A stretch of DNA of 64,000 bases from Paraphaeosphaeria minitans (taxonomy: Eukaryota > Ascomycota > Dothideomycetes > Pleosporales > Didymosphaeriaceae), in the NCBI GenBank assembly GCA_015832175.1, contig WJXW01000019.1, forward strand, positions 1 through 64,000, written 5' to 3'. Below are positions 46,292 to 56,520 of this stretch, one piece after another. The notes beneath the pieces are model-generated. The model was given only the letters and a program-made list of their open reading frames with translations. It made no database searches and was not told the DNA's origin. How positions within the stretch are numbered: the first letter of the stretch is position 1; each line of letters starts with the position of its first letter. The translations under genes were made by a program, and so were the position numbers.

Positions 46292-47280
46292 CTACGGCGC
46301 CCACCCACAGTACCTGAAGAAGTTACCCGCAGAGCTCCCGTAGCATACGCTTAATACAGCTTCCTCCAGAAAATACTCAAATCTATCATACGCCTCAGCG
46401 CCCCGGTAATGCCGCCGGATCCAGGTCTTTAACGCCTTGAAGGTCTGCTCAATCGGATTCATATCAGGTGAGTACGGAGGCAGAAACTCCATAATTACGC
46501 CTGCCTCTGCGCACAGGTTGGCCAGCCTCACTGATCGATGGATAGACGCGTTATTGAGGACTATTACGGAGCGTTTTCCTGGCCAAGGTCTGCAGTGTGG
46601 GAGTACTTGATTGGCAACAAAGTCCTCCATCAGCTCCGCTGTGATGCTCCCTGATAGATCATGTGGGCGACGTATCCGTCGACGTCCATGGCTGGCAGTA
46701 AGCTCCACCTCTCTGAGCGCTTGGCTGAGTAGCGCACGTCGCAGGCCGTATTGACCTCGCTCCAGCCATACTTTCGATCCCCTGTACGCTCGTTGCAAGC
46801 GCTCTCGTCAAGGCAGACAATCTGATCAGGTCGATAGATTTGTTCGCACCGCGCTCGAAAGGCTCGACGGAGGCCCTCATGACGCTCCCTGGCTGCCTTT
46901 GAGGCTGCCTTCCCACTCCACCGCATGGCTTCAAGCTCTCTATCCAGAGTAGCAACGGATATCTTGACGTCGTACTCATCGTACAAGAAGTCCTGCATCT
47001 CATCCAGGTAGGCTGTTGGCTTGCCACGCAGCATCTCTAGCAGCGCGTCTCTATGGCATTGCTTGAGCACAGGCGGTCTGCCACGACGTACGTATCTTGG
47101 CCCGATTGGCTCACCAAAGGCCTTCAGGTTGAGCCTGTATTTTCGTACTGTTTTTGGATCCACGCCGAGCTCCCGATGGATTTCTTCATTGTTTTTCCCA
47201 TCATTAACGCGGTCCACAATGGCCTGGATAAGCGATGGCTGTATACGATACCCGGTGGGTCTCCCTGGATCCTGCGGCAT
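46292..47280 (-). pseudogene. Tc1/mariner DDE transposase of element II, frameshifted and active-site mutated
   Basis: ATG 47280 (MPQDPGRPTGYRI). HTH region (KNNEEIHRELGVDPKTVRKY), GRPP hook, second HTH, first Asp in IVCLDESACNE. A one-base shift occurs near 46650 after VAHMIYQG, then SITAELMEDFV continues in another frame to the stop at 46292. The second catalytic Asp is Asn (VIVLNNASIH; a G-to-A change on the coding strand). The Glu is kept in PDMNPIEQTF. It cannot encode an active enzyme. Confidence 0.87.
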
Positions 47281-47994
47281 TATTTACCTAGGGTAAATGT
47301 TCTCTGTAAGCATTTTATTGCTCCTAAAACAGGTGCACAAAAATATTCGTGAGGAATCGATTACTAAGTGCTGACAGAAAATCCGCGCGAAGTGGGGCGG
47401 GACGGTATTTTGAGAACGACAATAGAAGATGTTCAATACCATCGCTGAACCTCCATGTGCATTAACGACTGGTGTGATGGTTTCACATGCGCCATGTAGA
47501 GAGACGAGAATATCCAGGTTCCCTGTACCCATCAGTCGGATGAAGCTACGAGGGCAGATAGATATCAGAGATGCTTACCGCTGAGGACAAGGTCCATGCT
47601 CACTGCATAGTCTGGTGTGTCTGGAGCTGATGTGTCAAAGCTTCGACCAACCCGAACGAAATTTTGTACAGATGTTGACCCATGCGTCAATGGGAAACAT
47701 ATACTGGAAGCTTAGTAGCGTCCGTTGTTGTTGGACTGTGACTTACCGACGGTCTAGAAGCAGTACTGACTTGAGATATGGCATCGTCGTCGCAACGGTA
47801 AGATCCACATCTAATGTCTGCCTTGCACCCCCTCTCAGAAACACTGCCCAGCCACCTATAATTGCATTCGGCAAATTGTAATGATTGAGCCACGCTGTGA
47901 CATATGTCGCCGCAAGGCCAAGCTGGTCGCTTCTAGGCTGCCTTGATGCGTAATACAATTGCCCAAACCGAGTGGTGTCATAGACTTCTGCCAT

Positions 47995-48355
47995 TGTAAC
48001 GTGAAGCCAACAATGGCTCTGAGGCAAATGATCAAGATTTAGATGTGCATGTGTCACCTTTAAGTATTGTTGACCTGCCTTATGAGGAGCTTTTACAAAT
48101 GGTCAGTATCATATAGACGGATGAATGTCCTGACAACCGGGATCTTGACATGGTGAGCATTGGGTGGATCACTGCAGGCTCCGCCGAGCATCCGCGTAGG
48201 ATGAACAGTCATCTTAGGCTGCCAGTGCTGCCTACTGCGGATGTGAGGCCGTGGTTACCACGAATACGATGGTCCGTGCCCTAAGCACTGCCCTTTATAG
48301 GCACACATCTCCTCTGTTCCTTACTGTCAAGCATACGAAAAACTGACTAACGCTA
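47995..48355. other. Intergenic, no recognised gene
   Basis: Upstream of the nucleotidyltransferase-like gene and up to the 5' break of the pogo element. Nothing recognised. Confidence 0.4.
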
Positions 48356-49640
48356 TCGGCCAGAGTCGGCTAGGATTCAGAACGGGATGCTGCGATCACA
48401 CGTTGATGAGACAGGGTTCATGATGGGGGTCGCTGCTTCATCTATGGTAGTCACCAGCGCAGACACTGTAGGCAGAGCTATACATATACAGCCAGGTAAT
48501 CGAGACTGGGTCACAACAATTGAGGCTATTAACGCATCTGGCTGGAGCCTACCACCTCTTATTATCCTATCTGGCAAGCTCCACCAGGCCAGCTGGTATA
48601 CAGGCCTACCTGCTGGCTGGGTACTCGCAGTTAGTGACAATGGCTGGACCACTGATCAGCTAGGGCTCGCCTGGCTAGAGCACTTCAACCGGCATACAGA
48701 GGCTCGTACAGTAGGCACCTATCGGCTGCTTATCCTAGATGGCCACAGCAGCCATGCTACACCTGAGTTCGATCAGTACTGTACAGAGCATAGGATAATC
48801 ACCCTCTGTATGCCTGCGCACACGAGCCATCTCCTACAGCCCCTTGATGTGAGCTGTTTCTCCCCTCTTAAGGCAGCGTATGGGCATAAGGTTGCTGAGC
48901 TTGCCCGCCAAGGTGTCTTCCATATCGACAAGGAGGAGTTTCTCTCTCTCTACCCACGCGTACGGAGCTCTGTGTTTACAGAGCAGACTATCCAGAGTGG
49001 CTTTCGAGCGACTGGTCTTGTCCCTCCCTGTCCAGAGCGGGTCCTCTCATGCCTGACAGTGGTCAGGACCCCGTCACCACCAGGGACAGTAGCAGACGCT
49101 GAGGCGGTATGGACAGCGGAGACACCTCATACTACCCAGCAGCTTGAGCAGCAGGCACGGCTTGTACGGGATCGCCTCCAGAGACAGTCTCAGAGTCCTA
49201 CAAGTCGAGCTATCGCCCAGATTGTCAAGAGCTGTCAGCTAGCGATGAATTCAGCAACAATCTTAGCAGAGGAGAATAGGAAGCTCCGCGCTGCTAACCA
49301 CCGCCGGAGACAAAGGCAGGATAGAAGGCGGCAGTATATTGCCTCTGGGGGTGCTCTGCAGGCTGAGGAAGGCCGTAGGCGAGCTGTAGAGGCAGAAAGG
49401 GTGCTCCAACAGGTGGAGCAGGAGGACCGTGTAGGACGACAGCGAGCACCGCCTACCTGCAGCAATTGCCACCAGCAAGGCCATACTCGAAGACAGTGTA
49501 CCTAGAGATCGTAGCTATCGTATGAACTATTTGTAGCTTTTTAGACTATCGCGTTGTTGAACTATCGTGTAGGAAGCTGCTCTGATTCTGGTGGGGTGGC
49601 CAGCTTACTGATCTGGCCAGCTTACTGATCCGACACGTTA
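48356..49640 (+). mobile_element. 5'-truncated pogo/Fot1-type DNA transposon
   Basis: Contains the C-terminal half of a DDE_1 transposase. The 3' end has a repeated motif GGCCAGCTTACTGATC (twice, 49599-49632) followed by CGACACGTTATA, presumably its terminal region. The 5' half, with CENP-B-like DNA-binding domains and the left terminus, is missing. Confidence 0.75.
48387..49505 (+). pseudogene. pogo-family (DDE_1) transposase, N-terminally truncated
   Basis: 372 codons starting inside the catalytic domain. The three acidic residues are present: HVDETGFMMG, LLILDGHSSH and SHLLQPLDVSCFSPLK (DDD-type as in Fot1/pogo). After the domain comes a basic coiled coil and a C-terminal zinc knuckle (CSNCHQQGHTRRQC). 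The usual helix-turn-helix and CENP-B domains before the first Asp are absent, so the internal ATG at 48387 is probably not a true start. The remaining frame has no stop, which suggests recent truncation. Confidence 0.85.
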
Positions 49641-49687
49641 TACTCAAAGTAAATAGAAAGGTAACTCTGTGAACCTTTAAAGGTTAC

Positions 49688-50620
49688 CTATTCCTTACAG
49701 TTATTCTGCCTTGTTCTGTGTGCCACCTTAAGCGCGAGCTGCGACTTTCCTGTCCCACCAGGCCCGACTATTGCTATTGTGGAGGTGGTCTGTTCGTTGC
49801 TGAAGAGCTTTGCTTCTAGTTCGGCGAGCTGTGGCCCCCAGCCCACAAAGCGGTCATTCTGGGAGAACGGAACGATCGACGGTGCATTACTGGCTTCATC
49901 TACTTCAGCCTGTAGTCTTTTTAGTGCGCGCTCCTTTCCTTCGCCATAATCAGTCGGCATAAAGATATTGAGCACTCTAAGTAGGCAGTACACAATGTCT
50001 TCTTCTTCCGTCGTTTCGCGAAGTTCAACCCACCGCCTTCGTTCCGTTATACTGAACTGGTCCAAGGGACAGTTGCGCAATGCTGCGATTGGAATGCCGG
50101 TCGTCTCGTGTACTAGCTGGTCGAGCGACAGCTTGTCGCCTATGCGCTGTCCTTCACAAGAGAAGAACTTAACAGACTCTGGCGCGATAAGCTCTTGAAG
50201 CGTCCACCCTCAGGTGAACCATGCGCTTGCACGGAATGACGCCTCCCAGTCGCTACGCTGGGGTGTCTCTGTCGCAGTGGATAGGGAGACATCTGACAGA
50301 TATACGTAGCATCGTCTCGCGCTCTTGTACCACCGAAACATCGAGTTGATCGCTTTTGAGCGATCGTTGCGATTCCATCTATCGATACAGCATGTGTCGA
50401 TCCAGAAGTATCGCAGATTGTCCTGGGCCGCCTGTGTAGCGCAGAATCTAAGTTTTCGATAGCCTTCTTCCCTTTGCACGTAGGCTCCGCTCGCTATGTC
50501 TTCGAGGAGGATCTTGGAATCGCTCCATCTGTGCGACAGGATGGCGTAGGGCGGGATCAGCTTGCTGCGGAAGTCTGTCAAGACAAGTCTCTCTAGCTGG
50601 TCAAAGTGGAGAAGCCGCAT
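49688..50620 (-). pseudogene. HET-domain NLR (vegetative incompatibility type), truncated with a nonsense codon
   Basis: From ATG 50620: HET domain start MRLLHFDQLERLVL, then PPYAILSHRW, YFWIDTCCIDR, AINSMFRWYKSARRCYVYLSD and GWTLQELIAPESVKFF. A TGA at 50210-50212 falls exactly where family members have Arg (WFT-stop-GWTLQEL), consistent with CGA to TGA. The frame then continues to the start of an NB-ARC/NACHT-type module with P-loop AIVGPGGTGKSQLAL and stops at 49688, next to the pogo element. The remaining nucleotide-binding domain and repeat region are missing. Such proteins trigger self/non-self cell death; this one is a stub. Confidence 0.88.
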
Positions 50621-51322
50621 AGCTTTCACGTCTGCGGCTAGGTTTGGCTAAGGAGGGAACGTAAACGGCCTCCGTGTGGTTTAAAGAAAAACAGCATGGT
50701 TGCGACGGGTCAGGGCAGGCAGAGGAGACTTGTGCTGGTCTGTTATGGAAGCAGCCTGTCGAGGCAGTGCATGCAAATACTGACCGGACGCTGACCGGTA
50801 CAAGGGCGCTGCGCGATTCACGCCACTAAAAATAGGCGAGAGCATATGGAACCGCGGGGATCATCGTCTGGCGGAACACTGCTGCATCGGGAATAGCGTG
50901 ATTACAATGACATAATGCAGCCACTGCCGCTAGTCCCTTACGCTTGAGAAGACCCCTACCCTTCGGAGCTCTCGGACTTTGCAATCGTATGAGTTGAGCC
51001 TTCTAGAGTTCGTCAGGATACAATTTACAGGTCGCGATTCTACCTCATTCCTCCGGATCGCAGTATTTCTTCCATTAGATGCCTAGGCAGGAGTCGAAAG
51101 TTAAGACGCCGAAAGTCGCCGCGAAAAGGATGATCAACAGCATGCTTAAAACATCCTCTCCTCCCAGGCTAATTAGTGTAGAGTAGAAAGTGTGGGCTGT
51201 CTAATACTTGGACACAATTTGCAGGTTTAGAAGTGTATGAAAGTGTTCACAAAACGCTTTGTTAGAGGATCTTGTTCCGTTACGATAGTTGTTTCGCTAC
51301 GGATGGATGTTACGTTATATCT
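50621..51322. other. Intergenic, no recognised gene
   Basis: Upstream of the HET stub; nothing recognised up to the first MITE. Confidence 0.4.
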
Positions 51323-51457
51323 TAACGTCCGGCACTACGTAGCGAGTCGCACGGTGTGCCGAAACGGACCAATCAGCTCGTGCAAATGCGTGATTATAGT
51401 AATCTGATTGGTCGATCTCGGCACACCGTGCGATTCGCTACGCAGTGCCGGACGTTA
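51323..51457 (+). mobile_element. MITE, 135 bp, left bracket of gene-pair block
   Basis: Foldback element TAACGTCCGGCACTACGTAG...CTGATTGG...GTGCCGGACGTTA with arms of about 50 bp. It is almost identical to the element at 53837-53971 when that one is reverse complemented (I count two differences). TA-type flanks. Confidence 0.85.
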
Positions 51458-51695
51458 TATCACAGGCAATTCATAGCCATCAAATCACATTCCAACCTAA
51501 CATTGAAAAGCCAGTAGCTTTACGTTCTCGAAAAATCTCTTGTATAGATTTGAAGGTATCATGCCAACATCCCTCATCAAATTAGCTATCGACACATCTC
51601 GATTTCCAGACATCGATCGTCGACGTATAACTGCTTCACACAGGCCAATTCGATCATCAGATTCTCGAAGTCTGTAAATCTAAGCGACTACTGAG

Positions 51696-52566
51696 CTACG
51701 TGAGATACCCTGGGCGAATGATGCCCGCTGTTCTCTGCCGCTTCCGCGTCTGCGTTTTCGCGTCGTCACCCGAAACCCTCCCATCGCCCACCTTACGTTC
51801 ATCGCAGTCTGTCACAGGCTTGTTGTGTTTCGCAAGTGGCGCGTCCTGTGCGGCATCCATGTTGCATGGTGGATTGCGGCTTTCAGGTTGGCCTCGACGA
51901 GGGGTATGTGCAGCCACGGTATACCCAACAGCCTTTCTTCGGTAGCTAGACACCAAACCATATTCTCTTCCAGTCGGAGGATCCTCGAAGTGGACGGCGA
52001 GTACGTCTGGCGGCTCATAAGTCTCTACCTCGTCTCCAGACTCGCCGGCAGAAGATGTGTGAGCCAGGCTATCCGCAGGCAATCCATCTTCTCCATCTTG
52101 ATCTTCCTCTTCGACCGACGGCAACACGCTTCGATGAGTCTTAAGCTCAGCTGCAGCAACCGCAGCAACCACACTGCGTGGCGCTAGCTGCGCGCATGCG
52201 TTAGTACGGTATAGGTCCCTTTTTTGTCAGGCAACAACGTACCGGCTGAAGTGACTCGTTTCCTTGGGCTTTAGCGTCGCCTGATTGCACATACATCTTC
52301 ATGAGCTCCACGAGCACTGCATCCCGTTGCGCTGCGAGGGAATTGTTCTGCCTGCGAATTCTTGACACGTGTTGTCCAAACGAGCAGTGACTTCATTACT
52401 GTTGACGCAGATGAAGATCCTGCAGTAACCTTCGTATAGGTTGTATCTCATGGCCCAGGGAGTCTGCGATACTCTTCTGCATTGGTACCAGCTTTTTTTC
52501 GATGTCGCTTTTCTCTAGCTCGGGCTGGGCAGCTGCAGGACGTGATGCATCGGAAGCGCTTGCCAT
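51696..52566 (-). pseudogene. Hypothetical protein of duplicated pair, copy 2, degenerate
   Basis: From ATG 52566 (MASASDASRPAAAQPELE). A helical segment (KKLVPMQKSIAD) precedes a stop in the first frame at the same place where copy 1 changes phase. A second one-base disturbance occurs near 52360. After an intron (GTACGT...ACTAACGC...GCAG) the last exon (to 51696) is open: SVLPSVEEEDQDGEDG, ESGDEVETYEPPDVLAV, RKRQRTAGIIR. It carries an insertion relative to copy 1 (GREYGLVSSYR). Family unknown. Confidence 0.5.
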
Positions 52567-53266
52567 GTCTCTAGAAGTTTCTGGATGTCCAGGAATTGGA
52601 GAGTAGGTTTGCGTGCCGCCTCGGAGTTACGAACGTTATTTAACAGCTCTGCACGATCGTGCGTCCTCGTGCATTGGGCTTATGGGGAGTACAGCGCTTC
52701 CGTGTTTGGTGATTTCTGGTGTTTACAGTTTGTAAAAAGCATCTACAAGCGTGAGCACTACGAAACTCTATCACTCGTCCAAACATGCGCGTATCCCCGT
52801 CATCATCAACCTGCCCTGACGTGTATGTTTGCATTACGTAGTCCTGTAAGATGTGGAGAATTGCACGTCGTGGCTCTTGCTCAGCCGCATCCCAACAACC
52901 TCGCTGCTTTCAGGTCAGCAGATCAACTCGAGATGATCATGGCTAGATTCCGCGAACGTGTCCATAAATCGCGCAACCATAACTGTAGATGTGTTGATGA
53001 AACAGTATCAGCAACTCTCGATGCCCACGCTTACACAGCTTGACTGTATTCTGCCATACGGATGATTCTTATTGCACAATACGGCTCACCTGTCTTCGTC
53101 TGTTTGATGCTCAACTCATCACCCGTAAAAGTAATAATCACCATTGACGTAAGCATTTAGAGGCCCAGGTCGTATAATTAAGCTTCCCGTTGATCGAGCC
53201 CGCCCTGGTGACCGCGAGTATCTGCACTCGCGAGCCTTCTGTACGTAGCCTGTATCTCTCACAGTC
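52567..53266. promoter_or_regulatory. Divergent intergenic region of duplicated pair, copy 2
   Basis: A 152-codon open frame at 52585-53043 overlaps this region but is not conserved as a frame in copy 1. I treat it as chance. Short non-coding patches match 42238-42908. Confidence 0.4.
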
Positions 53267-53692
53267 ATGACTGTACCATCGAGCGGGTCAGGCGCCCAAT
53301 CCCTCAAGCCTACCCTTCCTCGTGAATGCAAGGTTACTAGCTATAAGAGTTACTTCGCTGAGAGCTCTGCTGGTCCAGACGACCTATCGATAGAGGACAG
53401 CAGCATCGAGGAGAGCGAGGACGACGACGACCTTCTTTTTATTGATCCGGATGAGCTAGGTGATTCGGAAGAAGAGTATGTTCCGCACGACTCAAGTGAA
53501 GATGAGAGTTGCAGTACAGACTCCGACACCTATTACGACCTTGACGATGACTTGGATGATTGGTACGACCTAAGTGATCTGTACGCCGGGCTCTGGGAAG
53601 ACACCGACGATGATGCAGCCGCGGAAGGGAATTTGGAGCATGCGGAAGAGGAGGAGGGTGAGAAAGAGCTAGTCTCCCATCTATCGATTTAA
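53267..53692 (+). CDS. Acidic hypothetical protein, copy 2 (intact)
   Basis: 141 residues, single exon from ATG 53267 (MTVPSSGSGAQSL). The first 45 residues are mixed; the rest is extremely acidic with Ser/Tyr (IEESEDDDDLLFIDPDEL, DSEEEYVPHDSSEDES, TYYDLDDDLDDWYDLSDL) and ends ELVSHLSI. No signal peptide, membrane helix or cysteine pattern. Such compositions occur in histone- or DNA-mimic and chaperone-like proteins, but that is only an analogy. Divergent partner of 51696-52566, inside the MITE-bracketed block. Confidence 0.6.
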   Translation: MTVPSSGSGAQSLKPTLPRECKVTSYKSYFAESSAGPDDLSIEDSSIEESEDDDDLLFIDPDELGDSEEEYVPHDSSEDESCSTDSDTYYDLDDDLDDWYDLSDLYAGLWEDTDDDAAAEGNLEHAEEEEGEKELVSHLSI

Positions 53693-53836
53693 AGGCAGCC
53701 TAAAGCACCAAAAGCTCTTGGCAGGTTCCAGCAGGAGGCAAGTGCAGCAGCAAGCAGGTACTTTGTGAGGGAGCTACTTCCTTGCAAATGGATCCCTGTA
53801 TAGAGCAAGGCCATCATGATGATCATATTGACGATA

Positions 53837-53971
53837 TAACGTCCGGCACTGCGTAGCGAATCGCACGGTGTGCCGAGACCGACCAATCAGATTACTATAA
53901 TCACGCATTTGCACCAGCTGATTGGTCCGTTTCGGCACACCGTGCGACTCGCTACGTAGTGCCGGACGTTA
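53837..53971 (-). mobile_element. MITE, 135 bp, right bracket of gene-pair block
   Basis: TAACGTCCGGCACTGCGTAG...GTGCCGGACGTTA. Same family and length as 51323-51457, opposite orientation. Flanks TATA/TGTATA suggest a TA target. Confidence 0.85.
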
Positions 53972-54505
53972 TGTATAATGGTGGCCTGTCAGGGGAGCGA
54001 TCGTGGAGTTCAACGAAATCAGACAAATATTGACGATTTGTCCCATTGCACAAGTCCACCATGGGTACGTCTTGTACCACGCTTGATTTGTGACTTTATC
54101 ATGAACTGCCGGCCTTTTCGAACCTAGCGTAACGTTAGAATAACCACAATAGAATAATTACCGAACAGATACAGTCTGAAAGAATCAGCGTTGAAGTGGC
54201 TACGCCCCACTGGGGTGGTTAAATTAACGAGTTAACGACAAGCTCATTGCTGCAAAATCTAACGTGCCTCCGTCCGTACGTGGCGCCGGTCCAGGTCGTA
54301 TCTCGCTTGCGCAACTCAGAGCCCGCAAGAGAGGTATAATTGGGAGTTTAAGACTTGCAATCGATCTTGACAAGCCATGCAAATTCTCACTGCATCCGTA
54401 GCTACGGGGAAATCGTAGGAGTCAACAGGGCAAGACTGGAGATGCAGTCATGCAGTCACTACGACCATATGACCTCATCGATATACCAACTAATTTAATA
54501 GATAG
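53972..54505. other. Intergenic, no recognised gene
   Basis: AT-rich interval between the MITE block and the lipase fragment; nothing recognised. Confidence 0.4.
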
Positions 54506-55242
54506 CTAACTTAATAAGCAAATCTGTAAACATGAGTCGTTGATCAGAGACAGAAATAACGAGCCCTGGTGATTTGAGCGCTCATCACCATGCACTGGAA
54601 GCGGAGTGGTCGATATGGGTGGTGCCCCGAATACGATGCAGTGAATAGCGTCGAATCCTGCTGCGGTCTCGGCCAGTGGAGAGGTTTTGGTCGATTTGAG
54701 GTGCGCAAACAAAAGGCTCGCAATGGCAGCCCCTGCCGAGTGCCCCGTAAACAATAGCGTTGATCCCCTTTCGACGGCACTTAGGGAAAGCGCCAGGGGG
54801 CTGATTAGTATCTTGACGGCCTCCAGGAATCCAGTGTGACACAGGTTCCGTTGTCCGCCCTTGAAATTATCAGCACTCAAGCGATCCATCATTTGGCGGT
54901 GCTACGAACCAAAACCCCCACTGGCTCGGATGCGCTGTTCTTTAAGTTCACTAACAAGTCTTTGAGACCTCGTGTGCCAGCAACGGCGACAACAGTGACC
55001 CGACTCTGCGAGCTAGTACGGTGCTGGCCGATCTTAATCCGCTCCAGTGCGGCGGAGGGGGTCGCTAAAGAAACAGTAACGCCATTGTATGCTTTGTCAG
55101 AACAAGCAGCTGCCAAATGTATCAACGGCCAAGCAGCTGGTGATCTGGGTACTGTCTTAGCTAAGCGAATCTGGTACGGGAGGTTACAGACATTTCGTTC
55201 TCCGTGGCAGCAATGTGTGCAGGTGTCGCCCGAATGGAGCAC
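54506..55242 (-). pseudogene. Truncated copy of the lipase-like gene
   Basis: Very similar to 16090-16975: same Cys-rich N-terminus, VVAVAGTRGLKD segment and FTGHSAGAAIASLLFAH nucleophile elbow. Similarity ends near 54535 just after SLFLSLIND, so the Asp and His part is missing and the frame closes with a few unrelated residues. The duplicated segment ends upstream near 55390. Confidence 0.85.
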
Positions 55243-55394
55243 GCAGGCAGGATACTAGCGAGTTGAGTATGCGGAGGTTGTTGGGTGGTCTGCCTTCCAT
55301 TCATCTTGGTATGGTAGCTTTCGACTTGGTCACGCATGCGAAATAAGGGGAATCTCGCATCCCCCCGGCAGAGACCAATTACGTGCAAGTACAA

Positions 55395-56047
55395 ATTTCA
55401 AATACGTTTATCTGGAGAGTTGCTTGTTTAGACTAGCTATTGATCACGTACTACCCTTCGCCCTCCATTTTTCTATGAATCTGAAAAGCTTGTGTGACCT
55501 GACATGCTAGCGAGTAAGACCGCCACGAACAAGCTTCACTTAGCGCATGTATTGATTACACTCACTCAGGCTACGGTGCAGCATGACTGCTCCAAGGTTA
55601 TGGCGTGTAGTACCTCGGTCTCATGCAATTGATGTTGTTCGATGCTAACGGATGAGGCTTGTTATTTCCACCGGCACATGATAGTTCGTGTTTCGATGGA
55701 GGGCAACGTCACTCACAGGACGTAGTCCAAGTCAATTGCAGCTCCGTCAGGCCTTAAGCTCCCATGTTCGCTTGCTATCGTGGACGAAGCTATTTTCGTG
55801 CAGGTTGGCCGCTTCGAAGGCGTCCGCAGAATGAAGGAAACGATTCGATATTTCTTACGATGAATATAGAATGCTAACTTTGAATCGACAGATAGATGTA
55901 TGCATATAGTTCATTGAGTCACAACTGATACATTCAGATACGAGTTCTGTGCGCAGCTTGTGCGCACGCATTTAGCCAATACCACTGCCAACGTGCTCCA
56001 CGTTATTTCCCGCCCGTGTCCAGACTAAAGAAGTCACTTTCCGTGAT
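55395..56047. other. Intergenic, includes start of duplication copy B
   Basis: No gene. Similarity to copy A becomes visible from about 55860. Confidence 0.4.
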
Positions 56048-56520
56048 TTAACGTCTAAGCGCTGCAGTTACGTTCCTGATGGCGCTAAATTGGTTGCCGA
56101 GAGTGCCTTCGACAAATCCTAATGCCGTGTCGAGGCTCTCCAAGTCGTGAAGGAACTCTGCCGGCATCTGCTTCCATGCAACATTGTTGGAAGCCTGCGA
56201 AGGCAAGTTGCGGCCGTTCTTTGGCGTTAAAATTTTGCTTTGGCCGGTTTCCCGGCCCATTTTTTGGTCGGCATTGATTGGACTGCTTCCAGGACCAGTG
56301 ACGATCGGCTCCAAAGATTGGCTGTCGCTCCCGCGACGTCCACGTGGCACTTCGTCGGCCTGTGCCACTTTACCTGCCTTCTTCGGCTTTTTGCCTAACG
56401 CCGCTGTTAGTTTAGTAAGGAAGAAGGTGCCAGATACGGACTCCCGAGGGTGCCATTCCTTCTTTCCGCGCTTCCCAGCTCCTCACAGCGTCCTCGTTTT
56501 GCAGTCTTCGTCCCAGCCAT
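56048..56520 (-). CDS. Hypothetical coiled-coil protein, copy B
   Basis: 141 residues from exons 56442-56520 and 56048-56394. The 47-nt intron (GTCCGT...CTAAACTAAC...TTAG) is at the same position as in copy A. The sum of 426 nt is a multiple of three. Starts MAGTKTAKRGR. The middle is basic with Pro/Ser; the C-terminus (FLHDLESLDTALGFVEGT) is helical but less charged than copy A. Divergently transcribed from AA11 copy B. Family unknown. Confidence 0.6.

Larger units (their letters stand above)
44091..47416. mobile_element. Second two-gene Tc1/mariner-type element, 29-bp inverted repeats, degenerate
   Basis: 3.33 kb with inverted termini TTCTCAAAATACCGTCCCGC continuing through CCCACTTCG at both ends (44091-44119, 47388-47416). 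It encodes a damaged second-ORF protein (plus) and a damaged DDE transposase (minus), again convergent. About 850 bp between the gene ends (45441-46291) holds no recognisable frame. It disrupts the nucleotidyltransferase-like gene. No clear target duplication is visible. Confidence 0.88.
43927..47994 (-). pseudogene. Nucleotidyltransferase-like gene disrupted by a DNA transposon
   Basis: From ATG 47994 (MAEVYDTTRFG): exons 47747-47994, 47579-47703 and 47522 onward, joined by introns GTAAGT...CCAG and GTAAGC...ACAG. The first exon has AIIGGWAVFLRGGARQTLDVDL, the GG...R.T.D.D pattern of nucleotidyltransferase-fold proteins. The third exon runs open to 47417, where the inverted repeat of the 3.3 kb element starts. 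Beyond the element, at 44090, sense resumes (RTDSVSGRHQS...), passes one TAG at 44041, and ends with RATNGTFFELSLTPGPP and KYTGNS at 43927. The function is unknown and the gene is inactivated. Confidence 0.7.
51323..53971. mobile_element. Candidate composite element: two inverted MITEs around a divergent gene pair
   Basis: The 2379 bp between the MITEs is exactly the segment duplicated (inverted) at 41740-43945. Similarity ends at the MITEs on both sides. The two MITEs are near-identical to each other while the internal block has diverged much more from copy 1. Mobilisation as a unit is an inference; independent MITE insertions at both edges are the alternative. Confidence 0.5.

Noticed and set aside
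49599..49632. Tandem GGCCAGCTTACTGATC motif considered as a regulatory array
   Set aside because: Best explained as terminal sequence of the truncated pogo element.
52585..53043. 152-codon open frame between the divergent pair
   Set aside because: Not conserved as a frame in the matching region of the inverted copy (42238-42830); treated as promoter sequence.
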